Positions 16,400 to 24,226 of a DNA stretch of 64,000 nucleotides are shown piece by piece. This stretch comes from CBFIDA01 sp965661085 (GTDB taxonomy: Bacteria; Pseudomonadota; Gammaproteobacteria; Comchoanobacterales; Comchoanobacteraceae). The notes beneath the pieces are model-generated. The model searched no databases and was not told where the DNA came from. It worked only from the letters and a program-made list of their open reading frames with translations. Where the stretch lies: the NCBI GenBank assembly GCA_965661085.1, contig CBFIDA010000005.1, positions 1 through 64,000 of the forward strand. The letters are read 5' to 3'. A program made the translations under genes and the position numbers. The stretch's first letter is position 1. Every line of letters starts with the position of its first letter.

Positions 16400-17158
16400 T
16401 CATGTTTTTGGGCGATGATGTCGATGTTGTTGCCAAACACCAGGTTTTGTTGGTCTGCTGATTTTGGCGTCTTGAGCCGCGTGTCTGGATCTTTTGGCGG
16501 AGGGTATGTCGCCATTCAAACGACGTTTATGGCCTGCGTGGCGTGTTTTTGGTTTTGAAACAAAGTTTTCTATTATGTTGCTGAATGTCTTTAGGAAGGC
16601 TGGTTTCAAGGGGCTGGTCGGTGTGATCAATTTGTTGGATCGGTTTTTTGATGCGGGTGATGACGCTTTCATGTCATGTTTTAAAAAAGCAGAACCAAAG
16701 GCCGCCGTGCCTGGAGTAACAATGGATCCAGAGGTGGTTGGGTTGGCTGCGATTTGACTGCTGCGTTGCGAGAAAGCAGAGCCGATGAAATGTTTTGTCA
16801 AGTTTGTGGGTGGTACAATTGTTTTGAACAATGCTCCAGGAGCACAACGTTGTGCAATGGGCTTTGAAGGCTTCGTTTCTTGTGGCGTCACAGTGGTTCG
16901 GGTGGCAGCATGTGACTGTGTTTTAGGCGCACAGTTGATGGGCAGAAACAGTCCTGCGAGTTGTCGTGTGACTTGATTTAGGTCGGCGTATCCCTTTGGT
17001 TTGCGCGTTTTGTCCCAAGTTTTTTCCTCCTCGCTGGTATGGCTGCTTGATTCGGAGTCGCTGGTATCGTCGTCTGAGTCGCAGACAGGGCGTGCACAGC
17101 GTATGATGTTGAAAGCGGGCTCGGTGGGCTGGACTTCTAAAGGGGTGAATGTGGGCAT
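16400..17158 (-). CDS. Disordered protein with acidic N-terminus and NLS-like basic tail
   Basis: I do not recognise this 252-residue protein. From the N-terminus it has an acidic Ser/Asp/Glu stretch (CDSDDDTSDSESSSHTSEEE), then a long Thr/Pro/Ser/Ala-rich part of low complexity, and near the C-terminus two basic clusters KRR and KRSR separated by nine residues (about residues 211-225), which looks like a bipartite nuclear localisation signal. There is no signal peptide, membrane segment or domain. GGAG lies 6 bases before the chosen ATG; the frame continues 31 codons upstream without a good start. A host-directed (effector-like) role is inferred only from this composition. Confidence 0.6.
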   Translation of the reverse strand: MPTFTPLEVQPTEPAFNIIRCARPVCDSDDDTSDSESSSHTSEEEKTWDKTRKPKGYADLNQVTRQLAGLFLPINCAPKTQSHAATRTTVTPQETKPSKPIAQRCAPGALFKTIVPPTNLTKHFIGSAFSQRSSQIAANPTTSGSIVTPGTAAFGSAFLKHDMKASSPASKNRSNKLITPTSPLKPAFLKTFSNIIENFVSKPKTRHAGHKRRLNGDIPSAKRSRHAAQDAKISRPTKPGVWQQHRHHRPKT

Positions 17159-17284
17159 GATGTACTCCGTTTTGTTTTTTATAATGTTTTTTTTGTTTGG
17201 CTGCCTTAAGGCTTGATGAAGTTTCGCTACAATAATGTGATTTTTGCGCACATCGCTTTTTGGGCGAAAGGGTTAAAAAAAACA

Positions 17285-17313
17285 TTGATCTTCGTGCGTG
17301 TACACAGTAATAT
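17285..17313 (+). promoter_or_regulatory. Candidate promoter of tRNA-Lys / prfB
   Basis: TTGATC (17285-17290), 17-base spacer, TAATAT (17308-17313). Each hexamer matches consensus at 4 of 6. The predicted start falls about 12 bases before the mature tRNA 5' end. Confidence 0.45.
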
Positions 17314-17331
17314 GTGTGCTCGAGCTGATGT

Positions 17332-17407
17332 GGGCCGTTAGCTCAGCCGGTAGAGCATCGGGCTTTTAACCCGCTGGTCGTGCGTTCGAATCGCACACGG
17401 CCCACCA
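17332..17407 (+). tRNA. tRNA-Lys (anticodon UUU)
   Basis: A 76-base cloverleaf: acceptor stem GGGCCGT pairs with ACGGCCC, D-arm with AGCTCAGCCGGTAGAGC, anticodon stem CGGG/CCCG with loop CTTTTAA (anticodon TTT), T-arm GTGCGTTCGAATCGCAC, and encoded CCA end. It sits 16 bases before the GTG start of prfB and two genes before lysS, whose product charges it. Confidence 0.97.
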
Positions 17408-17423
17408 CTTTTTGGAGCGTCAC

Positions 17424-18522
17424 GTGGAAAGTTTGGCTTTTTATTTGAATGAGATCAAAACCATGCAGGCACGCTTCGATGAACTCTGGAGATGTCTTTG
17501 ACCTTGATGCCATTCAAGTCAAATTGACAGCCCTGTTGCAACAGCTTGAAGACCCTGAACTTTGGCAAAACCCAGATCGCGCACGACAACTGGCGGTTGA
17601 GAAAACACCGCTTGAAGCATTGGTGCAACAAGCCACTGCCATCCAACAGCAATTGCAAGATTTGCCCATGATGTTTGAATTGGCCGATGATGAACAGGAC
17701 CAAGGGCTTTTTGCGCAGTGTGTCGATGATTTGGGTGTTTTGCAAAAATCTTTGGCGCGTTTTGAATTTGCACAGATGTTCACAGGTGAGCATGATGGCG
17801 ACGATGCCTATTTGGACATACAGGCTGGCTCAGGGGGCACCGAGGCACAAGACTGGGCCAACATGCTGATGCGCATGTACATGCGTTGGGCTGAACATGA
17901 GGGCTTTGCTACAGAGATCATGGCGTTGTCTTCAGGTGAAGTGGCAGGCATCAAAAGTGTGACCATCAAGGTTGCTGGACCTCAAGCATTCGGTTGGTTG
18001 CGTACCGAAACTGGTGTGCATCGGTTGGTGCGCAAATCCCCTTTTGACAGCGGCAATCGCCGTCACACTTCCTTTGCAGCCGTGTTTGTCAGCCCAATCA
18101 TTTCGGACGATGTGGAGATCGACATCAACCCATCTGATTTACGCATTGACACCTATCGTGCCAGTGGGGCAGGTGGGCAGCACGTCAACACAACAGATTC
18201 TGCGGTACGCATCACCCACGTGCCAACAGGCATTGTGGTCCAGTGTCAAAACGATCGCTCACAACATAAAAATAAAGCACAGGCCATGAAACAATTGCGA
18301 TCGCGTCTTTATCAGCATGAAATGTCACAACGTTTGGCATCACAGCAAGAGAGAGAAGCCACCAAATCAGACATTTCCTGGGGCAATCAAATTCGGTCAT
18401 ACGTTTTGGATGCGTCGCGTATCAAAGATTTGCGTACAGGGGTCGAAAAGACCAACACCCAGGCTGTTTTGGATGGGGACCTCAATGATTTCATTGAGGC
18501 CAGTTTGCGCGAAGGCGTTTGA
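17424..18522 (+). CDS. prfB: Peptide chain release factor 2 (programmed +1 frameshift)
   Basis: RF2 terminates translation at UGA and UAA. The gene is split: frame 0 runs from GTG 17424 (GGAG 6 bases upstream) for 25 codons to CTT at 17496-17498 and the in-frame TGA at 17499; the ribosome skips T17499 and continues in the +1 frame from GAC 17500 to 18522. The join gives 365 aa, exactly the E. coli length, with TGA at codon 26 as in E. coli. Functional motifs are the SPF tripeptide (KSPFDSG) for stop-codon reading and GGQ (SGAGGQHVN) for peptide release. It follows tRNA-Lys and precedes lysS, the common prfB-lysS arrangement. Confidence 0.96.
17488..17502 (+). promoter_or_regulatory. RF2 programmed frameshift site
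   Basis: GGAGA (17488-17492) acts as an internal Shine-Dalgarno sequence, three bases (TGT) before CTT TGA C. E. coli has AGGGGG, three bases, then CTT TGA C. The heptamer CTTTGAC is identical and the spacing is the same. Low RF2 slows termination at TGA and lets the ribosome slip +1, giving autoregulation. Confidence 0.93.
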
Positions 18523-18618
18523 TGATCTCGGTGTTGTTGGGTTGAAAATCCGTCCTGAATTGTGGCATGATGTAGCCCACGCCATGGTGGGTGGCAAATC
18601 ACTTGATAAGGGCCTTTT

Positions 18619-20118
18619 ATGACAGAAGCATCCTCTACAGAATCTTTGGCAGAACAATTGCAGCGTCGTCGAGACAAATTGACCGAGTGGCGTGCGGCCA
18701 TGCCCGCATACCCCAATGGTGTTCGGCCCAGTCATACAGCGGCTGCTTTGCATGCGACGTATGCATCGGCAACCAAAGCAGATCTCGAAGCAACGCCTGT
18801 TCAGGTGCGTGTTGCAGGGCGCATCATGATGCGTCGTATGATGGGCAAAGCGAGTTTTGTTCAATTGCAGGACGGTGATGCGCACATTCAATTGTATGTG
18901 CGCACGCAAGAATTGGGGGCAGCGCAGTATGATGTTTTCAAACAATGGGATTTGGGCGACATCGTGTATGCAGAAGGTCATCTTTTTCGAACCAAAACGG
19001 GCGAGTTGAGCGTTTGGTGTCAGCAAGTGACTTTGTTGACCAAGGCTTTGCACCCATTGCCCGACAAATACCATGGTTTGCAAGACGTTGAAGCCCGTTA
19101 CCGCCAACGTTATTTGGATCTGATGAGCAATCCTGAGACGCTGTCCATCATGAAAATGCGCAGCGACATTGTGCGTTTGGTGCGGGCTTTTTTTCATGAG
19201 CATGATTTCACAGAAGTTGAAACGCCCATGATGCAGCGCATGCCAGGTGGCGCCAGTGCCCGACCCTTTTCAACCCATCTGAACGCATTGGATCTGCCAA
19301 TGTATTTGCGTATTGCGCCTGAATTGTATCTCAAACGATTGGTGGTTGGTGGCATGCACCGTGTGTTTGAGTTGAACCGCAACTTTCGCAATGAAGGCAT
19401 GTCAACGCGTCACAATCCTGAGTTCACCATGGTGGAATTCTATCAGGCCTATGCGACGTACCATGATATGATGGATTTGACCGAGGCATTGTTTGACAGG
19501 TTGCTCACCACATTGTTTGCAACCAAAACATTGACTTATGGTGCAGATGAGATTGATTTTTCAACATTCAGACGTGTCGGTTTGGCCGAAATACTCATCG
19601 AAACCCATGCGGCCTTGGATGCCAAAAACATTCGTGATCGTGCTGCATTGATGGCGGTGGCTGAAACAATCGATTTGGTTGTGGCGCCCAGTTGGGGTGT
19701 GGGCAAAATCCAGTTGGAAATTTTTGAAAAGACCATTGAAAAAACATTGATCCAGCCAACTTTCATCACCGATTATCCACAGGAGGTGTCGCCTTTGGCG
19801 CGTGCTTCAGATGATGATCCATTTCTGACCGATCGATTTGAGCTGTTCATTGCAGGGCGTGAATTGGCCAATGGGTTTTCTGAACTCAATGATCCCGAAG
19901 ATCAATCGGAACGGTTTCGTCAGCAGGTTGCCATGCATGAGGCGGGTGACGATGAAGCGATGTTGTACGATGCCGACTTTGTCACGGCACTTGAATACGG
20001 CATGCCGCCGACCGCGGGTCAGGGCATCGGCATCGACCGATTGGTGATGTTGTTGACCAATACGCATACCATTCGTGATGTGATTTTATTCCCCATGATG
20101 CGTCCAGCGTCAGCGTGA
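18619..20118 (+). CDS. lysS: Lysyl-tRNA synthetase (class II)
   Basis: LysRS attaches lysine to tRNA-Lys. The 499-residue protein has the N-terminal OB-fold anticodon-binding domain (VRVAGRIMMRRMMGKASFVQ), the class II motif 2 (FRNEGMSTRHNPEFTMVEFY) and motif 3 (GIGIDRLVMLL) near the C-terminus. Length equals the usual 500 aa. It follows prfB by 96 bases and shares the locus with a tRNA-Lys gene, so enzyme, cognate tRNA and RF2 probably share a transcript. Confidence 0.96.
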   Translation: MTEASSTESLAEQLQRRRDKLTEWRAAMPAYPNGVRPSHTAAALHATYASATKADLEATPVQVRVAGRIMMRRMMGKASFVQLQDGDAHIQLYVRTQELGAAQYDVFKQWDLGDIVYAEGHLFRTKTGELSVWCQQVTLLTKALHPLPDKYHGLQDVEARYRQRYLDLMSNPETLSIMKMRSDIVRLVRAFFHEHDFTEVETPMMQRMPGGASARPFSTHLNALDLPMYLRIAPELYLKRLVVGGMHRVFELNRNFRNEGMSTRHNPEFTMVEFYQAYATYHDMMDLTEALFDRLLTTLFATKTLTYGADEIDFSTFRRVGLAEILIETHAALDAKNIRDRAALMAVAETIDLVVAPSWGVGKIQLEIFEKTIEKTLIQPTFITDYPQEVSPLARASDDDPFLTDRFELFIAGRELANGFSELNDPEDQSERFRQQVAMHEAGDDEAMLYDADFVTALEYGMPPTAGQGIGIDRLVMLLTNTHTIRDVILFPMMRPASA

Positions 20119-20147
20119 TGCGGTAGACACGATCGATGGTCCAACCC

Positions 20148-21017
20148 TCAAACGTTGAGCGTGTACGGTGACGCCTGAAGCGCGACCATGTGCTCACCTA
20201 TGGTCCAAGATGCATCAGGATCGTTGCATGCCACGTGTTGGACCACAGCCTGGGTCCATCCGTGGTGGGCATCATTTTGGTGTGCCACCACGTCACCAAC
20301 ACGTGTGCCGTCTTGAGTGATGCTGTCACCAGGCCTGACATCCATGGGGCAGGTGCTTTTAAAATGACACAGCACGCGTTTGCGTTTGCCCAGATGTTGG
20401 GTGCGTGCAACGATTTCTTGGCCCAAAAAACATCCCTTTTTAAAATCAACCATGTTGAGTTCGATGGCATTGAGCATTTGGGGCGTCCATGTTTGCATTT
20501 GACTCGCATCCAGCCATGGTATGCCTTGTTGAATGCACTGCAGTTGCCAGGCTTGATCGTTCAGCCACATGGCATCGGCATGGGGCAGGGATGGGGGCTG
20601 GGTGTGTTTGGTTAAGATCAGTTGTAGAGCGCTGTGGTCAAACAAAGACAAAACCAATGTGTCTTCTGGCCCGACGGTGCATGCTTGAGGGGTGGGCGCT
20701 TGAGTTTTCATGCCCCATACATGACATGATGTCATGCTTCTTAATGTGATGCGGGACAACTTTGCCACCAAAGCCATGGCGGTTTGCCAGGCATCATGAT
20801 GAGCTTTGGGCATCAGCAACACCAGATCATCCTGCCATTTGGCCACCCAGCCCATAGTGATCACCCTGCCTTTGTTGTTACAGTGACAAAATGGCACCGC
20901 AACCGTATCGGTCACGCGATGGACGTCGGCAGTCAATTGACCCTGTAAAAAACGCGTGCGTTGTGCACCTTCGACGGTGACGATACACCAGAGGTTTGAT
21001 GGGGTGGAGGGTGTCAT
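20148..21017 (-). CDS. ygfZ: Folate-binding Fe-S cluster repair protein YgfZ
   Basis: YgfZ is a tetrahydrofolate-binding relative of glycine-cleavage T protein that supports Fe-S enzymes such as MiaB. The family signature KGCFLGQE with its essential Cys is at residues 194-201, followed by IVARTQHLGKRKR. The N-terminal part shows the FLQGQLTADV pattern. Length 289 aa is a little short of E. coli (326). Its start overlaps the bioC stop by 4 bases, so the two are translated together from the minus strand. Confidence 0.9.
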   Translation of the reverse strand: MTPSTPSNLWCIVTVEGAQRTRFLQGQLTADVHRVTDTVAVPFCHCNNKGRVITMGWVAKWQDDLVLLMPKAHHDAWQTAMALVAKLSRITLRSMTSCHVWGMKTQAPTPQACTVGPEDTLVLSLFDHSALQLILTKHTQPPSLPHADAMWLNDQAWQLQCIQQGIPWLDASQMQTWTPQMLNAIELNMVDFKKGCFLGQEIVARTQHLGKRKRVLCHFKSTCPMDVRPGDSITQDGTRVGDVVAHQNDAHHGWTQAVVQHVACNDPDASWTIGEHMVALQASPYTLNV

Positions 21018-21883
21018 GGTGTATTCCGTTTGGGTCGTTGAATGCTGTCAATGGGCACCGAGATCGTTTCGGGAGGGCGATCTGTGCCACGTAGAGCCCG
21101 CAAACAGATGGCATGATAGGTGGCCACATATTTGCCATCGCTGTTTTTGGGATAAGCGTTCAGACATCTTTGCCACATGTTTGGGGTGGTCAAACCAAGC
21201 GCTTGATGTGTGGATTGTACCGTGCTGGCGCCAATGTTTTTCAAATCCAAAAACACATGTTGGGGGGATGTGTGGTGTTGCTGCAGCCATGTTTGCTGCA
21301 GCACCGGTTGTTGCCAGCCCAAGCGTTGCAATTGATCACCCAGCTGGTGTATGTCGTGAAACCGATTGATGTGGTGCGCGCGATCGATGGCAGACAACGC
21401 CATTTTTGCTTCATGCAAGGTGTCGGTGCCCAAGGTGGAGACATAGAGGCGCCCACCAGGTTTGAGCACACGCCAACATTCTTCCAGCAGTGGAGTAGGG
21501 GTCGGCAACCATTGCAGCATCAGGTTGCTACAAATCATGTCCATGCTTTGATCGGCAAAGGGCAATTGTTGTGCATCGGCTTGTAGGGCGGGGGCATGCA
21601 CTTGGGCGCGTTGGACCATGGGCAGGGCAATGTCAAGCGCCACACACAGGGCATTTGGAAAATGTGTTGTGAGGTGCTGGGTCATACAGCCAGTGCCTGC
21701 GCCCAGGTCCAAGATCTGTGCTGGTTTGGGATCATGGTCGAGCATGTCTGCCAGTGATTGACTCACATGCTGTTGTATGATGGCATGCCGATCATAGTGA
21801 TGGGCATGTTTGCTGAAAGCACGTTGAATGTTGTGGCGCTTGGTCATGATCAAAGCAATGGCTGTAGATGATTGGTGTTGCAT
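21014..21883 (-). CDS. bioC: Malonyl-ACP O-methyltransferase BioC
   Basis: BioC methylates malonyl-ACP so that fatty acid synthesis can build the pimeloyl chain of biotin. The SAM-binding motif I (ILDLGAGTGCMTQHL), DADAQQLPFADQSMD-type motif II region, and LKPGGRLYVSTLG are present; the C-terminal LKNIGAS segment is typical of BioC rather than of other class I methyltransferases. An internal ATG at 21847 could also be the start; neither has a strong ribosome site. No other biotin gene is in the window, so a different methyl acceptor cannot be fully excluded. Confidence 0.8.
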   Translation of the reverse strand: MQHQSSTAIALIMTKRHNIQRAFSKHAHHYDRHAIIQQHVSQSLADMLDHDPKPAQILDLGAGTGCMTQHLTTHFPNALCVALDIALPMVQRAQVHAPALQADAQQLPFADQSMDMICSNLMLQWLPTPTPLLEECWRVLKPGGRLYVSTLGTDTLHEAKMALSAIDRAHHINRFHDIHQLGDQLQRLGWQQPVLQQTWLQQHHTSPQHVFLDLKNIGASTVQSTHQALGLTTPNMWQRCLNAYPKNSDGKYVATYHAICLRALRGTDRPPETISVPIDSIQRPKRNTP

Positions 21884-22019
21884 GATCCATAAAAGATCAG
21901 AAATTCAAGCATAACATGTTGTGTCATCAAGATGCCAGTGTTGCCATGGTCACGTGAAGCCATTGCAGTTGAAGGAGGCTTGACTTACACTATGAACATT
22001 CAATTGCAGGAGCATCGTC

Positions 22020-22691
22020 ATGGCCCAACCGCCCAAAGTTCAACACAAAAATTTTTGGGATCAAGCTGACATGCAGGGGGCGTTGACGCGACCTGTGTCG
22101 CAAGAAGACATCGATATGTTACGGGCACAATGGCCGTTTTTGGAGCTCATCAGTTGGCGTGATGCGGTGCCAACCGATGAGGGCGATGCTCCCACCCTTG
22201 AATCCTTGGCCATTCCTGAAGGCAACCAAGCCTCGCCCTGTTTGCTGCATGCTGAGGGTTCTGGTTGGCCCATTCAGTATTGGGTGGGCAATGCAGACTA
22301 TGCCACCACCATGAGCAGTTCGACCGGTCAACACGTGTTTGGTGGCAAAGATGATGCAGCTCAGGGTCAAGGCACCACGTCGGCGCAGGCTTTTGCCACA
22401 GCGGTGGCCATGATAAAATTGGCCAAAACACAAAGTTGGCCAGGCGTCCAAATCTTATCGGGTAGTGAAAACATGGCCTGGGCCGCCTGGGCCGCATGTG
22501 AAGCCATGAATCTGCCATGCATGGGCTACACGCCCAATCCTGAGGCCTATGCGCGCGCCGAACGTGTACAGCATCTCATCGATGCGCAGTCCATGTCAGC
22601 TGCTCCCGCAAAGGCCATGGGGCCAGGTGGTTTTGCTTCTTCTGTTCAGGTGGATGTCTTTGGTGAAACGCCAAGTGATGCAGCCGAGTGA
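22020..22691 (+). CDS. Small protein with an LPD7-like domain
   Basis: A 223-residue soluble acidic protein that I cannot name. Residues of about 120-185 (AVAMIKLAKTQSWPGVQILSG, then MAWAAWAACEAMNLPCMGYTP) follow the pattern of LPD7-type domains known from plasmid and phage polyvalent proteins and relaxases (AxxLAxxxxW..i.itG......aW.Aa..gl.v.GY.P). The N-terminal half has YWVGNADYATTM and a W-x-GG-D region of unknown role. AGGAG stands 7 bases before the ATG. It is a single-domain form, chromosomal, with no mobility genes nearby. The domain call is by eye and tentative. Confidence 0.5.
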   Translation: MAQPPKVQHKNFWDQADMQGALTRPVSQEDIDMLRAQWPFLELISWRDAVPTDEGDAPTLESLAIPEGNQASPCLLHAEGSGWPIQYWVGNADYATTMSSSTGQHVFGGKDDAAQGQGTTSAQAFATAVAMIKLAKTQSWPGVQILSGSENMAWAAWAACEAMNLPCMGYTPNPEAYARAERVQHLIDAQSMSAAPAKAMGPGGFASSVQVDVFGETPSDAAE

Positions 22692-22698
22692 GCAGTCG

Positions 22699-23808
22699 TC
22701 AATGGGTTGATTTCATCTCGACTAAGATGGTGTGACATGCTTTTCGTATTTTGGAGTCGCCCTTGGCCTCTTGAGGCATGTGCTGCAATGTTGCGTGACG
22801 TATTTCAAGTTCAATGGTCGACACTTCGACCGCTGACATGTATCTCAGACGCCCATGTCGTTGTGTGGCATCAAGCCAGTCGCGTGCCCAGTGACCCAAT
22901 TGTATGGTCAAGGCCACCAACAACACGGCCATGGGCAAGTAGGTGATGGGATGAAATGGAGCCCCAAAGTACCAAGAGATGGCAGCCAGCACAACCCAAA
23001 TCAAGGCGATACCAATGAGCACTTTGTAGATCATTTGCTTTCTTGGCAGCCAAGGGGTCGGTTGTGCATGACCTTTGGCATCCAGGGTGTGTGATCTGGA
23101 CGATGGTGGGGCGGTGATGCTTTGGATGCCTTTCAGTGTCTGAGGCATACGCATTGCCATCCAGATGCGCAAAACATCTTTGGCCAGCACCATCTCACGA
23201 AAAGCTTGCGGGATGGCCGCACGAATGGTTGTGGTGCCAGACCACCTGGTATTGATACCAGGCCAATTTCCCACCTTGGCATCTTTGTTGGTGGCCAGCG
23301 CACACAATTTTGTGAAAATGGCGAGGGGTTGAGCACTTTGATGCAATGCCAAACCAATGTAAGCCCGTATCAAATGTCGCGGTTCTTTTTCGATGGCTTG
23401 CAGCTGTGCTCAAGCTGTTTTCCAATCTTTCGTTTCTTGGTTGGGCATGTGGTACACTTGGTGCTGCTTCCCTGGTTTACGCAGGGTCAAGGATCTAAAC
23501 CGTTTGGGGTATGCCAGCATATAGGGCATCCAAGTGATCCAGGCAGTGCCATAGCGCACCAGATGGTCATCGGGTTTGAGGCTGAACCAATGCGGCGTGA
23601 AACAGTCCACTTTGATGGTTTTTTCTGCCTCATGCCAAGTCTTGTGTGTGCGCATTTGTACCAAATGCCCTGTGTTCAAGCCCTGAGTGGTGCCTGTCTG
23701 GGATGACAGTTTGTGGTGTTTAAAAACCATTTTGTAAGCGTGCTGAAAGGCACAGTTGTGTGCTTTGAGGCACTGTTTAAGCTTTTCTAAGTCAGACATA
23801 CGATGCAT
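22699..23808 (-). pseudogene. Membrane protein gene interrupted by one in-frame TGA
   Basis: Two open frames, 23410-23808 and 22699-23373, are in the same reading frame and are separated by a single TGA at 23410-23412. Reading through gives about 369 aa. The N-terminal part is basic and soluble; the C-terminal part has a membrane hairpin (YKVLIGIALIWVVLAAISWYF, then YLPMAVLLVALTIQLG) and a soluble tail. The segment just after the TGA (AQLQAIEKEPRHLIRAYIGL) continues like coding sequence and has no ribosome site or good start codon, so the second half is probably not made alone. I do not recognise the family. It may be a fresh nonsense mutation, a sequencing error, or readthrough. Confidence 0.6.
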
Positions 23809-23929
23809 GATTTATAAAAAAATAATCCTAACATGCAGTCACTTCCTGTGCAACACAGCAATCATCGAGGCTTCCTTTTTACCGTGATGACCAAAAAGAA
23901 TGTAGGTAGAAAGTGGGTGAAAAAGCCGA

Positions 23930-24226
23930 ATGATCCTTGAGGGCTTACAAGGGAAGGCCGAAGGCCGGTTGCTGATATTTGTATTGAGGCCCCAAGTCAG
24001 CCAGTCGAGGTATGACAGCTGGCGAGATCAGTTTCTTTCAAACATGGGTCAAGTGTTTGCAATTAAGAAGATTGACCAGCGTGAAGCCTATCAAAATCTT
24101 CAAATTGAAAGTTTTGAGCAACTCAAGCTGGATATGGGCGTTAAGTCCCTCGTTATTCTGGTGAATAATTGTTCTCCTGCGTCGAACCAAACTGCATGCT
24201 TTCTTGGCTTGTTCGGGCGGCTTTAA
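23930..24226 (+). CDS. Possible small ORF or gene remnant
   Basis: A 98-codon open frame whose translation (for example YDSWRDQFLSNMGQVFAIKK and GVKSLVILVNN) looks protein-like, but it has no clear ribosome site and its last 74 bases overlap the end of the convergent gene at 24153. It may be a remnant of a lost gene. The surrounding gap 23809-24152 has no other recognisable feature apart from a GGCCGAAGGCC inverted repeat near 23955. Confidence 0.25.
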   Translation: MILEGLQGKAEGRLLIFVLRPQVSQSRYDSWRDQFLSNMGQVFAIKKIDQREAYQNLQIESFEQLKLDMGVKSLVILVNNCSPASNQTACFLGLFGRL

